Below are positions 7,541 to 16,421 of a DNA stretch of 57,521 bases, piece by piece. The DNA is from Bacillota bacterium (GTDB lineage: Bacteria; Bacillota; Clostridia; Christensenellales; CAG-138), in contig JAEESS010000009.1 of assembly GCA_016286445.1 (NCBI GenBank), positions 1 to 57,521 on the forward strand, given 5' to 3'. Position 1 is the stretch's first letter. Every line of letters starts with the position of its first letter. Made by a program: the position numbers and the translations under genes. A model generated the notes under the pieces. The model was given only the letters and a program-made list of their open reading frames with translations. It ran no database searches and was not told the origin of the DNA.

Positions 7541-9637
7541 TTATTTCAGCTCGACCGAGGCAAGCTCCTCCATCGTCTCAAAGGAGAGCACGACGACCGC
7601 GTCCGATCCGATCACATAGAACGCATCGTCCACGAACAGTCCTCTGCCGTCGCCGAACCAGTATTCCTCCCCGAGTTCGATCCTGCCGATCTCCCGGAAA
7701 GAGTCGCCCTCCACGCGGAACACAAAGTATTTGTTGTCCGCCGGGAACGCGATCGTCTGCGAAGCGACATCCGCAAACAGGATCTTGTGGTTGTACTGCA
7801 CCGAGGTGTAGTTTGCATCCTTCACGGAGAGCTTGAACGCTTCATAAACGTCCGACGGATCGGAAATATCGAACATGGAGAGCTTGACGTTTTCCGTCCA
7901 GCCGTGCTCCTCGTCCGCATCGAAGCCGACGCCCAAAAGCCTTCCTTCGCCGAACGGATGCAGGTATGCCGAGAATCCCGGGATCTTCAGCGTGCTGAGG
8001 ATCTTCGGATCGTACGGATCGGACAGGTCCGCCGAGAACAGCGGATCGGTCTGCCGGAACGTTACAAAGTATGCGACGTCGCCCATGAACCGTACGGACT
8101 GCACGCGCTCGTCCTTTGCAAGGTCCCCGATCTCGCCGACCGGTTCAAGCCAGTCATTCAGCACATAAAGCGCGCAATCGCTGCTGTTGTTCCACTCATA
8201 AGTGTCGATGCCGTCGGTCCAGATGGTCTCTTCGTTCTCGTTCCGCGTCACCACAACGCGATAATAGCCGTTGTATGCGTCCATGCTGAACTGGTTCAGC
8301 AGTGTGCCCGAAAGCTTCGTGCTTGCCGCGGCCTCGATCCACCCGTTTTCGATCGTAAAGCGGAACAAATTCGTGTCCGTTCCCGAAACGATCTTCACAA
8401 AATGCCTGCCGTCTTCCGCGGTCTGCTCGTCGCTCTGCTCAATGCGATACTCATTCGATGCGATCAGAAGATCGCTGCCGCTGCAGTAGACCTGGCTGCA
8501 GCCGCCGAGCACCGCCTTGTGCGAATCGTACTCGGTCCCGTCTGCGGCGTCGACCGTCGTCACGACGGTAAAGCCGTTCTCCCCGGAATCGGGATTGATA
8601 TAGATCTCATCCGGCAGCAGCGTAACGATATTGTCGTCGGTTGCGACCTTCGGGCAGTAGTTCGTTACCGGAAATTCATCGATCGGGCGCCAGTTCCAGA
8701 TGCGATAATCCGATACGATCACGAGCATGCCGTCTACGAGCCGCGCGGTCTTGTATTCGCCCTGCTGCCGATGCGAAGCGATCCGCTTCGGCTCCGTGCG
8801 GTCGCCGAGGTCATAGGTCTCCGCAAACGTAAAGGCGCGATCCTCTTCGCTGACCTGATCGCTCCAATCGGAATGCGTGCCCAGCAGATACAGGCGGTCG
8901 CCGTACAGCATCATTTCGCTGTAATTGCGCCAGTAGGAGTCGTTTTCCTCCGGCGTTTTCAGCTTGATCGTTCCCACGATCGCGGTATTTTCACCGTCCG
9001 CCGAAAGGATATAGACCTTGCGGTTGGATTCGTTCAGCGCATAGATCCAGGTGCCGTCCGTCTTCACGATGTCCGCTTCGTCGATGCCCTCGACCTGGTT
9101 GTTCGTGCCGGAATAGTTCTGCCCCGTTTCTCCGAGAGACAGCACGCCCTTTGCGCTGTCTACCATCGTGACCGTATTCGGCATCGGCATGGGCGCTTCC
9201 ATCGGTTCCGCCTCAGTCGGCGCTTCCTCCGAAACGGCTGCGTCGGCGCCGTAGAGCCTTCTGCCTTCCTTTGCGCGGCGCGCCTTCATGACCTCGCCGA
9301 GCTCTTCGTACGAAGCGACTGCGGCAGGCGTATGGATCCCGTTCTGTGCGGATGATCCCTCTGCGCCGAACAGTTCTGTATAGCTCGCGTCCGCCGACTT
9401 TGCCTCGGGCGCGGCGTTTGTTCTGAGGTTTGCGGCACGAACGCCGACAACGATCGCGATGCACGCCGCAGCGGCGGCCGCGACCGACGGGATCGCGATC
9501 AGCCACGGCTTCAGAGAACGCTTCTTCTGCTGCTCGCTGCGGATGCGCTCTACGCGCTCCATCTTGATCTCTTCAAGCAGGTCCTTCCGCGCATGGATGT
9601 TTTCGTTCGTATTCCGATATGCTTCCTTAAACTTCAT
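7541..9637 (-). CDS. Membrane-anchored secreted beta-propeller domain protein
   Basis: 698 residues. The N-terminus is cytoplasmic and charged (about residues 1-43), followed by one transmembrane segment (WLIAIPSVAAAAAACIAIVVG) and a large extracytoplasmic part. The latter matches bacterial proteins with a C-terminal beta-propeller domain: repeated blades such as SGTNNQVEGIDEADIVKTDGTWIYALN, then GDRLYLLG, ARLVDGMLVIVSDYR and VRFMGDVAYFVTFR. The start is the ATG at 9637, preceded at five bases by GGAGGA; an in-frame TTG 12 bases upstream overlaps that SD and is less likely. It overlaps the upstream sigma factor gene by 11 bases. With its short N-terminal cytoplasmic part it may act as the sensor or anti-sigma partner, but no zinc-finger motif is present, so that role is inferred. 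Confidence 0.85.
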   Translation of the reverse strand: MKFKEAYRNTNENIHARKDLLEEIKMERVERIRSEQQKKRSLKPWLIAIPSVAAAAAACIAIVVGVRAANLRTNAAPEAKSADASYTELFGAEGSSAQNGIHTPAAVASYEELGEVMKARRAKEGRRLYGADAAVSEEAPTEAEPMEAPMPMPNTVTMVDSAKGVLSLGETGQNYSGTNNQVEGIDEADIVKTDGTWIYALNESNRKVYILSADGENTAIVGTIKLKTPEENDSYWRNYSEMMLYGDRLYLLGTHSDWSDQVSEEDRAFTFAETYDLGDRTEPKRIASHRQQGEYKTARLVDGMLVIVSDYRIWNWRPIDEFPVTNYCPKVATDDNIVTLLPDEIYINPDSGENGFTVVTTVDAADGTEYDSHKAVLGGCSQVYCSGSDLLIASNEYRIEQSDEQTAEDGRHFVKIVSGTDTNLFRFTIENGWIEAAASTKLSGTLLNQFSMDAYNGYYRVVVTRNENEETIWTDGIDTYEWNNSSDCALYVLNDWLEPVGEIGDLAKDERVQSVRFMGDVAYFVTFRQTDPLFSADLSDPYDPKILSTLKIPGFSAYLHPFGEGRLLGVGFDADEEHGWTENVKLSMFDISDPSDVYEAFKLSVKDANYTSVQYNHKILFADVASQTIAFPADNKYFVFRVEGDSFREIGRIELGEEYWFGDGRGLFVDDAFYVIGSDAVVVLSFETMEELASVELK

Positions 9638-10127
9638 AGTCTCCTCCAAGCGTCTCCTTCAGCATTCCTCTTGCACGGTGCAGCCACGATTTGACCGTCG
9701 ATTCGGTCGTATGCATCAAGGTCGCGATCTCCTTGACGGAATAGTCCTCGTAGTAGTACAAATGGATCGCCGTTCGGTATTTTTCCGGGAGCTTCAACAC
9801 TGCGTCGTACACGGTCGAATCCGGCATTTCGTCCTCGTTCGACAGCTCGCCCATCGCGTCCTCCGGCACACTGTGCCGCCGGAACGCGCTTCCCAAAAGC
9901 GTTTTTGAGCAATTGACCGTGACCTTAAGAAGCCACGCCTTCTGATGCTCCGCGCTCTCGAAAACGGGGTTGTTCTTCAGGCATCGCAGGAAGACCTCCT
10001 GTACGACGTCTTCGGCGTCGGCAACGCTTCTCGTGCGCACCAGCGCAAGGCGGTATACCATGTCGCCGTAGGTTTGAAACAGCGCGTCGAGGTCGTTGTT
10101 GACGGGCTCGTTCTGTTCGATTCGCAT
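9627..10127 (-). CDS. ECF-type RNA polymerase sigma factor
   Basis: Sigma-70 family factor of about 166 residues. Region 2 is seen in LFQTYGDMVYRLALVRTRSVADAEDVVQEVFLRC, and region 4 in LPEKYRTAIHLYYYEDYSVKEIATLMHTTESTVKSWLHRARGML. There is no sigma region 3, as usual for ECF factors. The start is uncertain: the ATG at 10127 has no close SD, whereas a TTG at 10139 lies nine bases after GAGGAG and could be the true start, adding four residues. It is followed by and overlaps the beta-propeller gene, an arrangement typical of a sigma factor with its membrane sensor. Confidence 0.88.
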   Translation of the reverse strand: MRIEQNEPVNNDLDALFQTYGDMVYRLALVRTRSVADAEDVVQEVFLRCLKNNPVFESAEHQKAWLLKVTVNCSKTLLGSAFRRHSVPEDAMGELSNEDEMPDSTVYDAVLKLPEKYRTAIHLYYYEDYSVKEIATLMHTTESTVKSWLHRARGMLKETLGGDYEV

Positions 10128-10161
10128 GCTGTGTTCCAACGTTTTTCGCTCCTCACAAATA

Positions 10162-10187
10162 ATACCGGAAAGGGACGGGTTCGGTTG
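10162..10187 (-). promoter_or_regulatory. Possible ECF-type promoter before the sigma factor gene
   Basis: The minus strand upstream of the sigma gene holds CAACC (10183-10187), about 15 bases and CGGTAT (10162-10167), which resembles an AAC-type -35 with a CGT-type -10. No good sigma-A promoter is seen in the 143-base gap up to the amidase-like gene. This is a weak pattern match and autoregulation is inferred. Confidence 0.3.
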
Positions 10188-10282
10188 CGCAAAATCCCTG
10201 CTTTTTCCGAAAAATCCGTTTCCTGTTTTTGGAAAAAGGCGCGCGAATTGATCTGTCCGCACGCCGTTTGCCGGTTCGTTTT

Positions 10283-11191
10283 TTATTCGGGCTTAAGCTG
10301 CTTCAAAAGCGCTTCGCCGATCGCTTCGATCATCTTCTGCCGGAACGCTTCGTCCTGCAGTTTTGCCCGCTCGCTCTTGTTGTCCCAGTTGCCGAGGATC
10401 AGCCGTACGCACGGGCATCCGCATTTATCCGCCACGTCGTCCTTGCTGAGCTTCTCCATGCCATTCTTTTTGTTCTTTTGCTTCTGGATCCCGGTCGCCT
10501 CCGAATACTCGTCGATCAGCAGCTGACCGAAGCTCATATTCTTCTTCGTTGCCTGCACAAAGCAGCCGGACGTCTTCGCGGCGATGTGGTTGCACAGCAG
10601 ACGGATCGCAATGTCGCAGTTCGCGTTCTTGATGGTCTTTGCACGCTTGCTCGTGCCCGGATCGCTGTTCCCCTCGCGGGTGATGACGACCGTTGCGCCC
10701 TTGGATTCAAGATACGCGCCGAGCTCCTTCGCAAACGCAAGGTCATATTCGCCCTCCGCCTTGTTCTTCGATCCGCCGCGCATCGGGTCGATGCCGATCG
10801 TAACGCCGGCAAACGCAGCATCCGGATCCTTATGCGGATCGTAGGTCGTGCCGGGCGCCGGGGTCTCCGGTTCCAGCGGCGGCGGGGTCGGCGTTTCGGG
10901 TTCGGGCGTGCCGATCTCCGGCGTTTCCGCCGCAGGCTCGGCGGTCGCGGTCGAAGGCGCTTCCGTTTTGTCCGGCTCGGGCGTTGCCTCCGCTTCCTGC
11001 GTCGGCACGGCGCGTTCGCCGTTCAGCTCGGACTTTGCGCAGTTCAGCATCTGCTGCACATAGCCGCCTTTGATGAGAAATACCAAACCGACAATCAATC
11101 CGATCGCCAGTATGATCATGGCACAGAACAGTGAAAATCCAAGCGGATTCGTGATCTGAAAATGTTTTTTTCTGTTTTTGATTCGTTTCAT
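10283..11191 (-). CDS. Membrane-anchored amidase_3-like protein lacking catalytic residues
   Basis: 302 residues: a basic cytoplasmic start, one transmembrane helix (about 18-40), a Pro/Glu/Thr-rich linker (about 62-120) and a domain at about 130-302 shaped like N-acetylmuramoyl-L-alanine amidase (amidase_3). The domain opens with TIGIDPMRGG, where active members have DPGHGG, so the first zinc His is Arg138. Glu148 is kept (EGEYDLAFAKELGAYLE). The second zinc His, in SIHAN of active members, is Leu199 (IRLLCN). The C-terminal catalytic Glu position is Ile265 (VRLILGNWDN). The fold can be recognised but hydrolysis is unlikely; binding to peptidoglycan is a possible role. The ATG at 11191 has the SD GGAGGTGG. 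Confidence 0.75.
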   Translation of the reverse strand: MKRIKNRKKHFQITNPLGFSLFCAMIILAIGLIVGLVFLIKGGYVQQMLNCAKSELNGERAVPTQEAEATPEPDKTEAPSTATAEPAAETPEIGTPEPETPTPPPLEPETPAPGTTYDPHKDPDAAFAGVTIGIDPMRGGSKNKAEGEYDLAFAKELGAYLESKGATVVITREGNSDPGTSKRAKTIKNANCDIAIRLLCNHIAAKTSGCFVQATKKNMSFGQLLIDEYSEATGIQKQKNKKNGMEKLSKDDVADKCGCPCVRLILGNWDNKSERAKLQDEAFRQKMIEAIGEALLKQLKPE

Positions 11192-11342
11192 CGGTATGCT
11201 CCACCTCCGCGACCGTTTCCTATGCTGCCATTTTATCACGGTTTTTGCAAATCGGAAGAGATTTTGCATTTTGTTCATAAAAAGATTAAAAAAGCGCAGG
11301 CAAAACGGATACAAAAACCGGAAAATATGGTATCATATTCCT

Positions 11343-12185
11343 ATGCCAAACATTTGTACGCATCTTGTATTCGGCGCGCGCGTCGCAAAGGCGGTCGGAA
11401 AGCCGCTCGAAACGCTCGGGGAGCAATACCTTCTCGGCTGTCTCGGTCCGGATTATTATTTCTACGACCGTCTTCCGCCGACGCCGTTCGTGCCGCACAA
11501 AAAGAAACACGGCAACGTCCTGCACGGGCTGGACTGCGATGTGCTGTTCTCTGCGCTTGCAAAGAATGCCGACGCGTCTCTGAGACCGTATCTGTACGGA
11601 TTCTTAACGCACATTGCTTTGGACAGTACGGTGCATCCTTATATCGAAGCCGAGCATCGCGGCGCGGCGCATTCGCGTTTTGAGGGCGTGATCGACTCGA
11701 TCGTTTATGCCGAAACGAAGGACGAGATCCCGTACCACTCGCTTCTTTGCATGCGCGCGGACGTCGAACGGATCGACACGCTGATTTCTGACGTATCGAA
11801 AGCGCTGTGCGGCGCGGACGTTTACGGCGCGTATACGCGCGGGTTCCGCAAGTTCCGCCGGATCATGCCGCTGCTGTACGATCCGAAGAACCGCCGCTAC
11901 CGCTTTGTGCGGTCTGTCGAACGGGTGATCAAAAAGCCCGGGCTCGTTTCCGATTTTCTGATCGGACCGAACCACGAGGATCCGGAAGGCTGCATGAACA
12001 CGGCGCGCAAACGCTGGATCTCCCCTTGGGAACCGGACCGTGTACGCAACGAAAGTGTTCCGATGCTGCTTGACGAAGCAAACGCGCTTGCCGTTTCGCT
12101 GATCCGCGCGTTCGACGATGACGACCGCGAAACGCTGCATCGGCTTCTGCACAGCCGTTCGATGCGGAAAGGAGAGATCGTATGA
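11343..12185 (+). CDS. Zinc-dependent phospholipase C family protein
   Basis: 280 residues resembling the zinc-dependent phospholipase C / S1-P1 nuclease-like fold. The opening MPNICTHLVFGARVAKAVG and the sequence LGCLGPDYYFYDRLPP fit the bacterial members of this family. Potential metal ligands are His7 and a set of His/Asp residues in HGNVLHGLDCDVL, GFLTHIALDSTVHPYIE and NHEDPEG. No signal peptide is present, so it is probably cytoplasmic, unlike secreted toxins of the family. The start has no Shine-Dalgarno; a TATCAT -10-like box lies seven bases before the ATG, so a leaderless transcript is possible. It overlaps the next gene by ATGA. Confidence 0.75.
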   Translation: MPNICTHLVFGARVAKAVGKPLETLGEQYLLGCLGPDYYFYDRLPPTPFVPHKKKHGNVLHGLDCDVLFSALAKNADASLRPYLYGFLTHIALDSTVHPYIEAEHRGAAHSRFEGVIDSIVYAETKDEIPYHSLLCMRADVERIDTLISDVSKALCGADVYGAYTRGFRKFRRIMPLLYDPKNRRYRFVRSVERVIKKPGLVSDFLIGPNHEDPEGCMNTARKRWISPWEPDRVRNESVPMLLDEANALAVSLIRAFDDDDRETLHRLLHSRSMRKGEIV

Positions 12186-12646
12186 CCTGCTGCTTTACCG
12201 GACATCGGGAGCTTCCCCGTGCGGATTCTCCGGAATACGCCGCACTGCTCACCGCGCTCGAGGCCGCGGTAAACGACGCGCGCAAAGCGGGCTGCGATCA
12301 TTTCGTGGTCGGCGGCGCGAAAGGCTTTGATCTTCTTGCCGGCGAATGGATCCTTGCCGCGAAAAAGGTCGATCCCGCGATCACGCTTTCGGTCTACGTT
12401 CCGCATCGCGGGCAGGAAAACGCCTATTCCCCTGCGGACCGGGCGCGCTATCGCGCGCTGCTGAACGACGCGGACGAGGTCCTGTATCTGTCCGATCGAT
12501 ACCGTCCCGGCTGCATGCGTGAACGAAACGCACGCATGGTGAACGATTCCGCGTACTGTATCGCATATGTGCGCAGGAGCCGCAGCGGCTCTGCGCAAAC
12601 CCTCAAAATGGCGGAGGCGAAGGGTCTGATCGCCCTTCGGATCTGA
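12182..12646 (+). CDS. SLOG (YpsA/DUF1273-like) family protein
   Basis: 154 residues with the start MTCCFTGHRELP and a glycine motif in FVVGGAKGFDLLAGEWIL, the pattern of the DUF1273/SLOG superfamily of Rossmann-like nucleotide-binding proteins. Members are thought to bind or sense nucleotide derivatives; no reaction can be assigned here. The family usually has GGALGFD, so the Lys in GGAKGFD is a small difference. It is translationally coupled to the phospholipase-like gene before it and is two bases from the membrane protein after it. Confidence 0.75.
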   Translation: MTCCFTGHRELPRADSPEYAALLTALEAAVNDARKAGCDHFVVGGAKGFDLLAGEWILAAKKVDPAITLSVYVPHRGQENAYSPADRARYRALLNDADEVLYLSDRYRPGCMRERNARMVNDSAYCIAYVRRSRSGSAQTLKMAEAKGLIALRI

Positions 12647-12647
12647 T

Positions 12648-13178
12648 ATGGCATACGACCGATCTGCATCCCCCATACGGCTTGTGCCGATGTGCGCGCT
12701 TTTATCGCTTCTGCTGCTGTGCGCCGCGGAAGCGACGGGCTGGTTTGCGCTGCTCTTCTTTCTCCCGATCGCCATATGCATGCTGCCGCTTTTAGAGGAA
12801 CGGCTCATCGGATGGGCAATCCTCTGCGACGTTCTGATCGCCGCGATCGTACTGCTGCTGCCCGTTCCGCACTACGCCTGGCTCACGTTCGTCTGCGTGC
12901 TCGCACCGTACTGTCCCGTGCGTCACGCCCTGCGAAACAGCAAGGATCCGCGGCGGGCGTCGCTTCTTTCGATCGGCGTGACGCTGCTTTGGACCGTGCT
13001 TGTGCTCGGCGTGCTGTATCTGCTCGGCGTAAATCCGCTTACGCTTCTGCCGCTGCCGCTTACGCTGTTTGCTTTGCTCGGCGTACTGTTCTTTCTGTTT
13101 TTGCTGGACGTCTTTTATCAGCTTTTCCTGAAAGCATACCGAACCCGCATCCGCCGCTTTCTGCTTCCGCGCGCATAG
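12648..13178 (+). CDS. Small multi-pass membrane protein of unknown function
   Basis: 176 residues with about five to six hydrophobic segments separated by short basic loops (RHALRNSKDPRRAS) and a basic C-terminal tail (AYRTRIRRFLLPRA). No catalytic motif is recognised. It sits between the SLOG gene and the class A penicillin-binding protein on the same strand with gaps of 1 and 29 bases, so it may belong to the envelope-related part of this operon. The function is unknown. Confidence 0.7.
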   Translation: MAYDRSASPIRLVPMCALLSLLLLCAAEATGWFALLFFLPIAICMLPLLEERLIGWAILCDVLIAAIVLLLPVPHYAWLTFVCVLAPYCPVRHALRNSKDPRRASLLSIGVTLLWTVLVLGVLYLLGVNPLTLLPLPLTLFALLGVLFFLFLLDVFYQLFLKAYRTRIRRFLLPRA

Positions 13179-13207
13179 GTGCATTCCGTTTGTGACATAC
13201 TTTCGGT

Positions 13208-15553
13208 ATGTGCGAGCAGAAAGCCATCCGAATCTACAAAAGCCTATACCGCCGACGCCGCCGTCGGCGTTTTTTGCGTGCCGTTCTGCTGCTGGTTTTT
13301 GCGCCGCTGCTTGCCGGCGCCGTTTGGCTGTTTTCGCAGGACGCGTGGCATATGCTGGACCTCGAAAAGATCTATGCGAGCGACGAAACGCTGCTCGTCA
13401 CCGACCGCGACGGCGCCGTCGTTTCACGGCTGTATCTGCATGAAAACCGTGTTTCCGTCGGACTGTCCGATCTGCCGGAGCATGTCAGAAACGCATTCCT
13501 GGCAGCCGAGGACGCGCGATTCTATTCGCATCCCGGTTTTGATCTCATCCGCATCGCCGGCGCGGCGCTGAACGATCTGAAAGCCGGATCCTATGTGGAA
13601 GGCGCAAGCACCATCACGCAGCAGCTCATCAAGCTCACGCACCTTTCCTCGGAGAAGACGCTCGACCGCAAGGTCGACGAGGCGATCCTCTCCTACCGTC
13701 TCGAACAGCTTTTGGGAAAGGACGAGATCCTTGCCTGTTATCTGAACCGCGTCTATTTCGGCGGCGGATACTATGGCATTGAGGCCGCTGCCGAGGGCTA
13801 TTTCGGCGTACATGCAAGCGAGCTTACGCTTGCGCAGAGCGCGCTTTTGGCGGGCGTACTGAAGTCCCCCGCGACCTATGCGCCGCATCTTCGCCCCGAG
13901 GCGTCGGTCGGCAGGCGGGGCGTCATCCTCGATCTCATGGTCGAATACGGCATGATCGACGCACGCGCCTGCGCCGAAGCCAAGGCAGAGCCGCTCATGT
14001 TGATTTCCGATACGCAGAAGCAGAAACACAGCTCGTATATCGACCTTGCCATGACCGAGGCATGCCGGCTTTTGAACTGCGACCTCGACACGCTCTTAAC
14101 GAGCGGTTTCAAAGTCGAGACTGCCATGGATCCGAATGCGCAGAGCATTGCGGAGAACGTATTCAAAAACGACGCGTACTTTCCGATGTACGGCGACGAA
14201 TCCGCCGAAGGCGCGCTTGTGCTGATCGACGCGAAAACCGGCGGCGTCTCGGCGATCAAGGGCGGACGCGACGACGGGACCGCGCTCGGCTTCAACCGCG
14301 CGACACGCATCCGCCGTCAGCCGGGCAGCGCAATCAAGCCGATCCTCGTTTACGCGCCTGCGCTCGAAGCGGGCTATACCGCCGCGTCCATGCTGCTCGA
14401 CGACGCCGTCGATTTCGGCGACTATACCCCGAAAAACGCGAACGGACGCTATGCGGGATGGATCACGATGCGCGAAGCGGTCACGCGATCGCTGAACCTG
14501 CCTGCCGTTCTGCTGTTTCAGAAGCTCGGCGTTGAACGCTGCAAATCGTTTGCTGCGCGGTTCGGGATCCCGTTCGACGTGCGCGACGACTCCCTGACGC
14601 TCGCGCTCGGCGGCTTCACCTACGGCGTATCCCCATACCGTCTCTGCGGCGCATATGCGGCGATCGCCTCCGGCGGGATCTACCGCGCGCCGTTCGTTGT
14701 GACGCGGATCACCGACCGCGCAGGCACGGAGCTTTACCGGCACGATCCGGAGGAGATGCGCGTCATGACCGAGGGCAGCGCGTTCATACTGACCTCGCTG
14801 CTTGAAAGCGTGGCGCAGAAGGGCACCGCAAGTTTTCTTTCGGCTATTCCAGTACCGCTTGCCGCAAAAACCGGCACCGTCGGCGACGAGGCCGGCAACC
14901 GCGATATCTGGCTTGCATGCTTCAATCCCGAATATGCGGCGGTCGTCTGGATGGGCTTTGACGACGCATCCGACGGACGCTGTCTGCCGAAGGACTGCGG
15001 CGGCGGGACCTACCCCGCCATGCTGCTTGCCGAGGTGTTTTCCGAGCTCTATCCGGACGGCGGCGCACCGGCGTTTCGCGTTCCGGAAAGTGTCGTCTCC
15101 GTTGCGCTCGACGCCGCAACGCTCAAAAACGAGCACATTGCCGTTCTTGCGGGAAGCCTGACTCCGGACGAAGCAACCGTTTCGGAATACTTCGTTCGCG
15201 GTACGGAGCCGAAATCGGTCACGGAATACTGGCAGATCCCAGAACCGCCGACCGATCTCAACGTGACGCTTTCCCTTGATACGGCAGAGATCACCTTCAC
15301 CCCGCCTTCGCGCTATATGAGCTATCGGCTTTACCGCGAGGACGAATCGGGCTTTGCCATCCTGCTGACGACCGTCGAAAACGCGGCGTATTCCGTCCGG
15401 CTGACCGATCCGGTCGATCGACTGAACGGTACATATTCCTATTACGTCGTACCCGTTCACCCCGCGCTCGTTGCCGACGGTATGCCCTTGTGCGGACGCG
15501 CAAGCGCCAAAAGGCAGATCTTTGTGCAGCATGCGATCCCCTTTTTGCCGTAA
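13208..15553 (+). CDS. Class A penicillin-binding protein (PBP1-type transglycosylase/transpeptidase)
   Basis: Bifunctional peptidoglycan synthase of 781 residues. It has a short cytoplasmic Arg-rich start, a transmembrane helix (about 24-43) and a GT51 glycosyltransferase domain with catalytic Glu101 in EDARFYSHPGFD, GASTITQQLIK and RKVDEAILSYRLEQ. The transpeptidase domain has Ser374-x-x-Lys377 (GSAIKP), SLN in TRSLNLPA, and Lys-Thr-Gly-Thr at 554-557. About 130 C-terminal residues after about 650 look like a fibronectin-type beta domain (PEPPTDLNVTLSLDTAEITFTPP). It polymerises and cross-links glycan outside the membrane. No strong SD is seen at the ATG; it probably relies on readthrough from the preceding gene. 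Confidence 0.93.
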   Translation: MCEQKAIRIYKSLYRRRRRRRFLRAVLLLVFAPLLAGAVWLFSQDAWHMLDLEKIYASDETLLVTDRDGAVVSRLYLHENRVSVGLSDLPEHVRNAFLAAEDARFYSHPGFDLIRIAGAALNDLKAGSYVEGASTITQQLIKLTHLSSEKTLDRKVDEAILSYRLEQLLGKDEILACYLNRVYFGGGYYGIEAAAEGYFGVHASELTLAQSALLAGVLKSPATYAPHLRPEASVGRRGVILDLMVEYGMIDARACAEAKAEPLMLISDTQKQKHSSYIDLAMTEACRLLNCDLDTLLTSGFKVETAMDPNAQSIAENVFKNDAYFPMYGDESAEGALVLIDAKTGGVSAIKGGRDDGTALGFNRATRIRRQPGSAIKPILVYAPALEAGYTAASMLLDDAVDFGDYTPKNANGRYAGWITMREAVTRSLNLPAVLLFQKLGVERCKSFAARFGIPFDVRDDSLTLALGGFTYGVSPYRLCGAYAAIASGGIYRAPFVVTRITDRAGTELYRHDPEEMRVMTEGSAFILTSLLESVAQKGTASFLSAIPVPLAAKTGTVGDEAGNRDIWLACFNPEYAAVVWMGFDDASDGRCLPKDCGGGTYPAMLLAEVFSELYPDGGAPAFRVPESVVSVALDAATLKNEHIAVLAGSLTPDEATVSEYFVRGTEPKSVTEYWQIPEPPTDLNVTLSLDTAEITFTPPSRYMSYRLYREDESGFAILLTTVENAAYSVRLTDPVDRLNGTYSYYVVPVHPALVADGMPLCGRASAKRQIFVQHAIPFLP

Positions 15554-15588
15554 TATAACCGAATTTAACCATTTTTGAAAAACAATGG

Positions 15589-15617
15589 TTGACGAATCGA
15601 CAAATTTATATTATATT
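15589..15617 (+). promoter_or_regulatory. Promoter of the GntR regulator gene
   Basis: TTGACG (15589-15594), 17 bases, TATATT (15612-15617), in an AT-rich stretch. A second -10-like TATAAT lies at 15626-15631. Repression by the GntR protein itself would be usual, but no clear palindrome is seen. Confidence 0.7.
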
Positions 15618-15664
15618 ATAAGTGGGTATAATGATCCGCAAATATAATATGGAGAGTGAGAAAT

Positions 15665-16333
15665 ATGGATTACAAGGCACTTGCAGCCAATGTTGAAAAC
15701 CGTGAAGCGTTCGGGACGCAGGAATGGGTCTATCGCGTTCTGCGTGCAGGCATCGTAAACGGCGCGCTTCCCGGCGGTATGCAGCTGAAACAGGATGAGA
15801 TTTCCGCGGCGCTGAATGTCAGCCACATTCCGGTGCGCGAAGCGCTTCGCCAGTTGGAGGCGCAGCATCTCGTCACCATTCACGCAAACCGCGGCGCAAC
15901 CGTCACCGAGCTCTCGCGCGAAATGCTTGTCAATACCATGCAGGTCCGCGCGGCGATTTCCGTCGCAATGCTGAAGGTCGCCGTTCCTCGCATGACCGAG
16001 GAAGATTTCCAGGCGCTTGACGCGATCCTGGATGAACAGCGCAAGGTCACCGATACGATCGCATCCGAGAACCTGAACATCCGCTTCCACGAGGTCCTCA
16101 CCGCAAAGGCGAACAATCCGGTCGCGGATATGCTGATGGAGATCATCCATGCGAACATCGACCGGTATCTGAGATCCGGCTTCTACGGCGACGCCGCCGA
16201 GCGCGAGGTTTCCGTCGTCGAGCACGAGCGGATCCTTGCCGCATGCAAGGAGGGCGACGCCGGCAAAGCGGTCGAGCTCCTCTACGCCCATATCATGGAC
16301 GCGGCTGCCCTGATCCCCGAATCCGTCCAGTAA
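15665..16333 (+). CDS. GntR family transcriptional regulator (FCD type)
   Basis: 222 residues. A winged helix-turn-helix at about residues 15-75 has the GntR pattern (LRAGIVNGALPGGMQLKQDEISAALNVSHIPVREALRQLEAQHLV). The C-terminal half is all-helical and fits the FCD effector domain, with candidate metal ligands in NIRFHEVL, EHERIL and YAHIMDAA. Members usually control small sugar-acid or amino-acid catabolic operons. No such operon is adjacent, so the target is unknown. The ATG at 15665 follows a GGAGAGTGAG stretch; an in-frame GTG at 15656 overlaps it and is less likely. Confidence 0.9.
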   Translation: MDYKALAANVENREAFGTQEWVYRVLRAGIVNGALPGGMQLKQDEISAALNVSHIPVREALRQLEAQHLVTIHANRGATVTELSREMLVNTMQVRAAISVAMLKVAVPRMTEEDFQALDAILDEQRKVTDTIASENLNIRFHEVLTAKANNPVADMLMEIIHANIDRYLRSGFYGDAAEREVSVVEHERILAACKEGDAGKAVELLYAHIMDAAALIPESVQ

Positions 16334-16346
16334 CCGATCCATACAC

Positions 16347-16372
16347 AAGCCGTCCGATTGGGCGGCTTTTTT
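16347..16372 (+). terminator. Terminator of the GntR gene
   Basis: AAGCCGTCC-GATT-GGGCGGCTT followed by a T run, 13 bases after the stop codon. Confidence 0.85.
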
Positions 16373-16378
16373 CATTGC

Positions 16379-16410
16379 AAAAGCGCCCCGCTTTCCCGCG
16401 GAGCGCTTTG
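16379..16410 (-). terminator. Terminator of the giant LRR protein gene
   Basis: On the minus strand AAAGCGCTCCGC, a short loop and GCGGGGCGCTTTT form a strong stem just after the stop codon. It lies back to back with the GntR terminator. Confidence 0.75.
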
Positions 16411-16421
16411 CTGTATTTCGG

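Noticed and set aside
7400-9355. A 651-codon plus-strand frame opposite the beta-propeller gene
   Set aside because: Shadow of the minus-strand gene; it begins inside the MATE gene and has no SD or recognisable domain.
10198-10240. AT-rich self-complementary stretch between the amidase-like and sigma genes as a terminator
   Set aside because: The arms pair poorly (TTTTTCC with GGAAA) and contain no GC-rich stem.
15554-15588. Possible terminator after the class A PBP gene
   Set aside because: CCATTTTTGAAAAACAATGG has mismatched arms and no T run; the end of that operon remains undefined.
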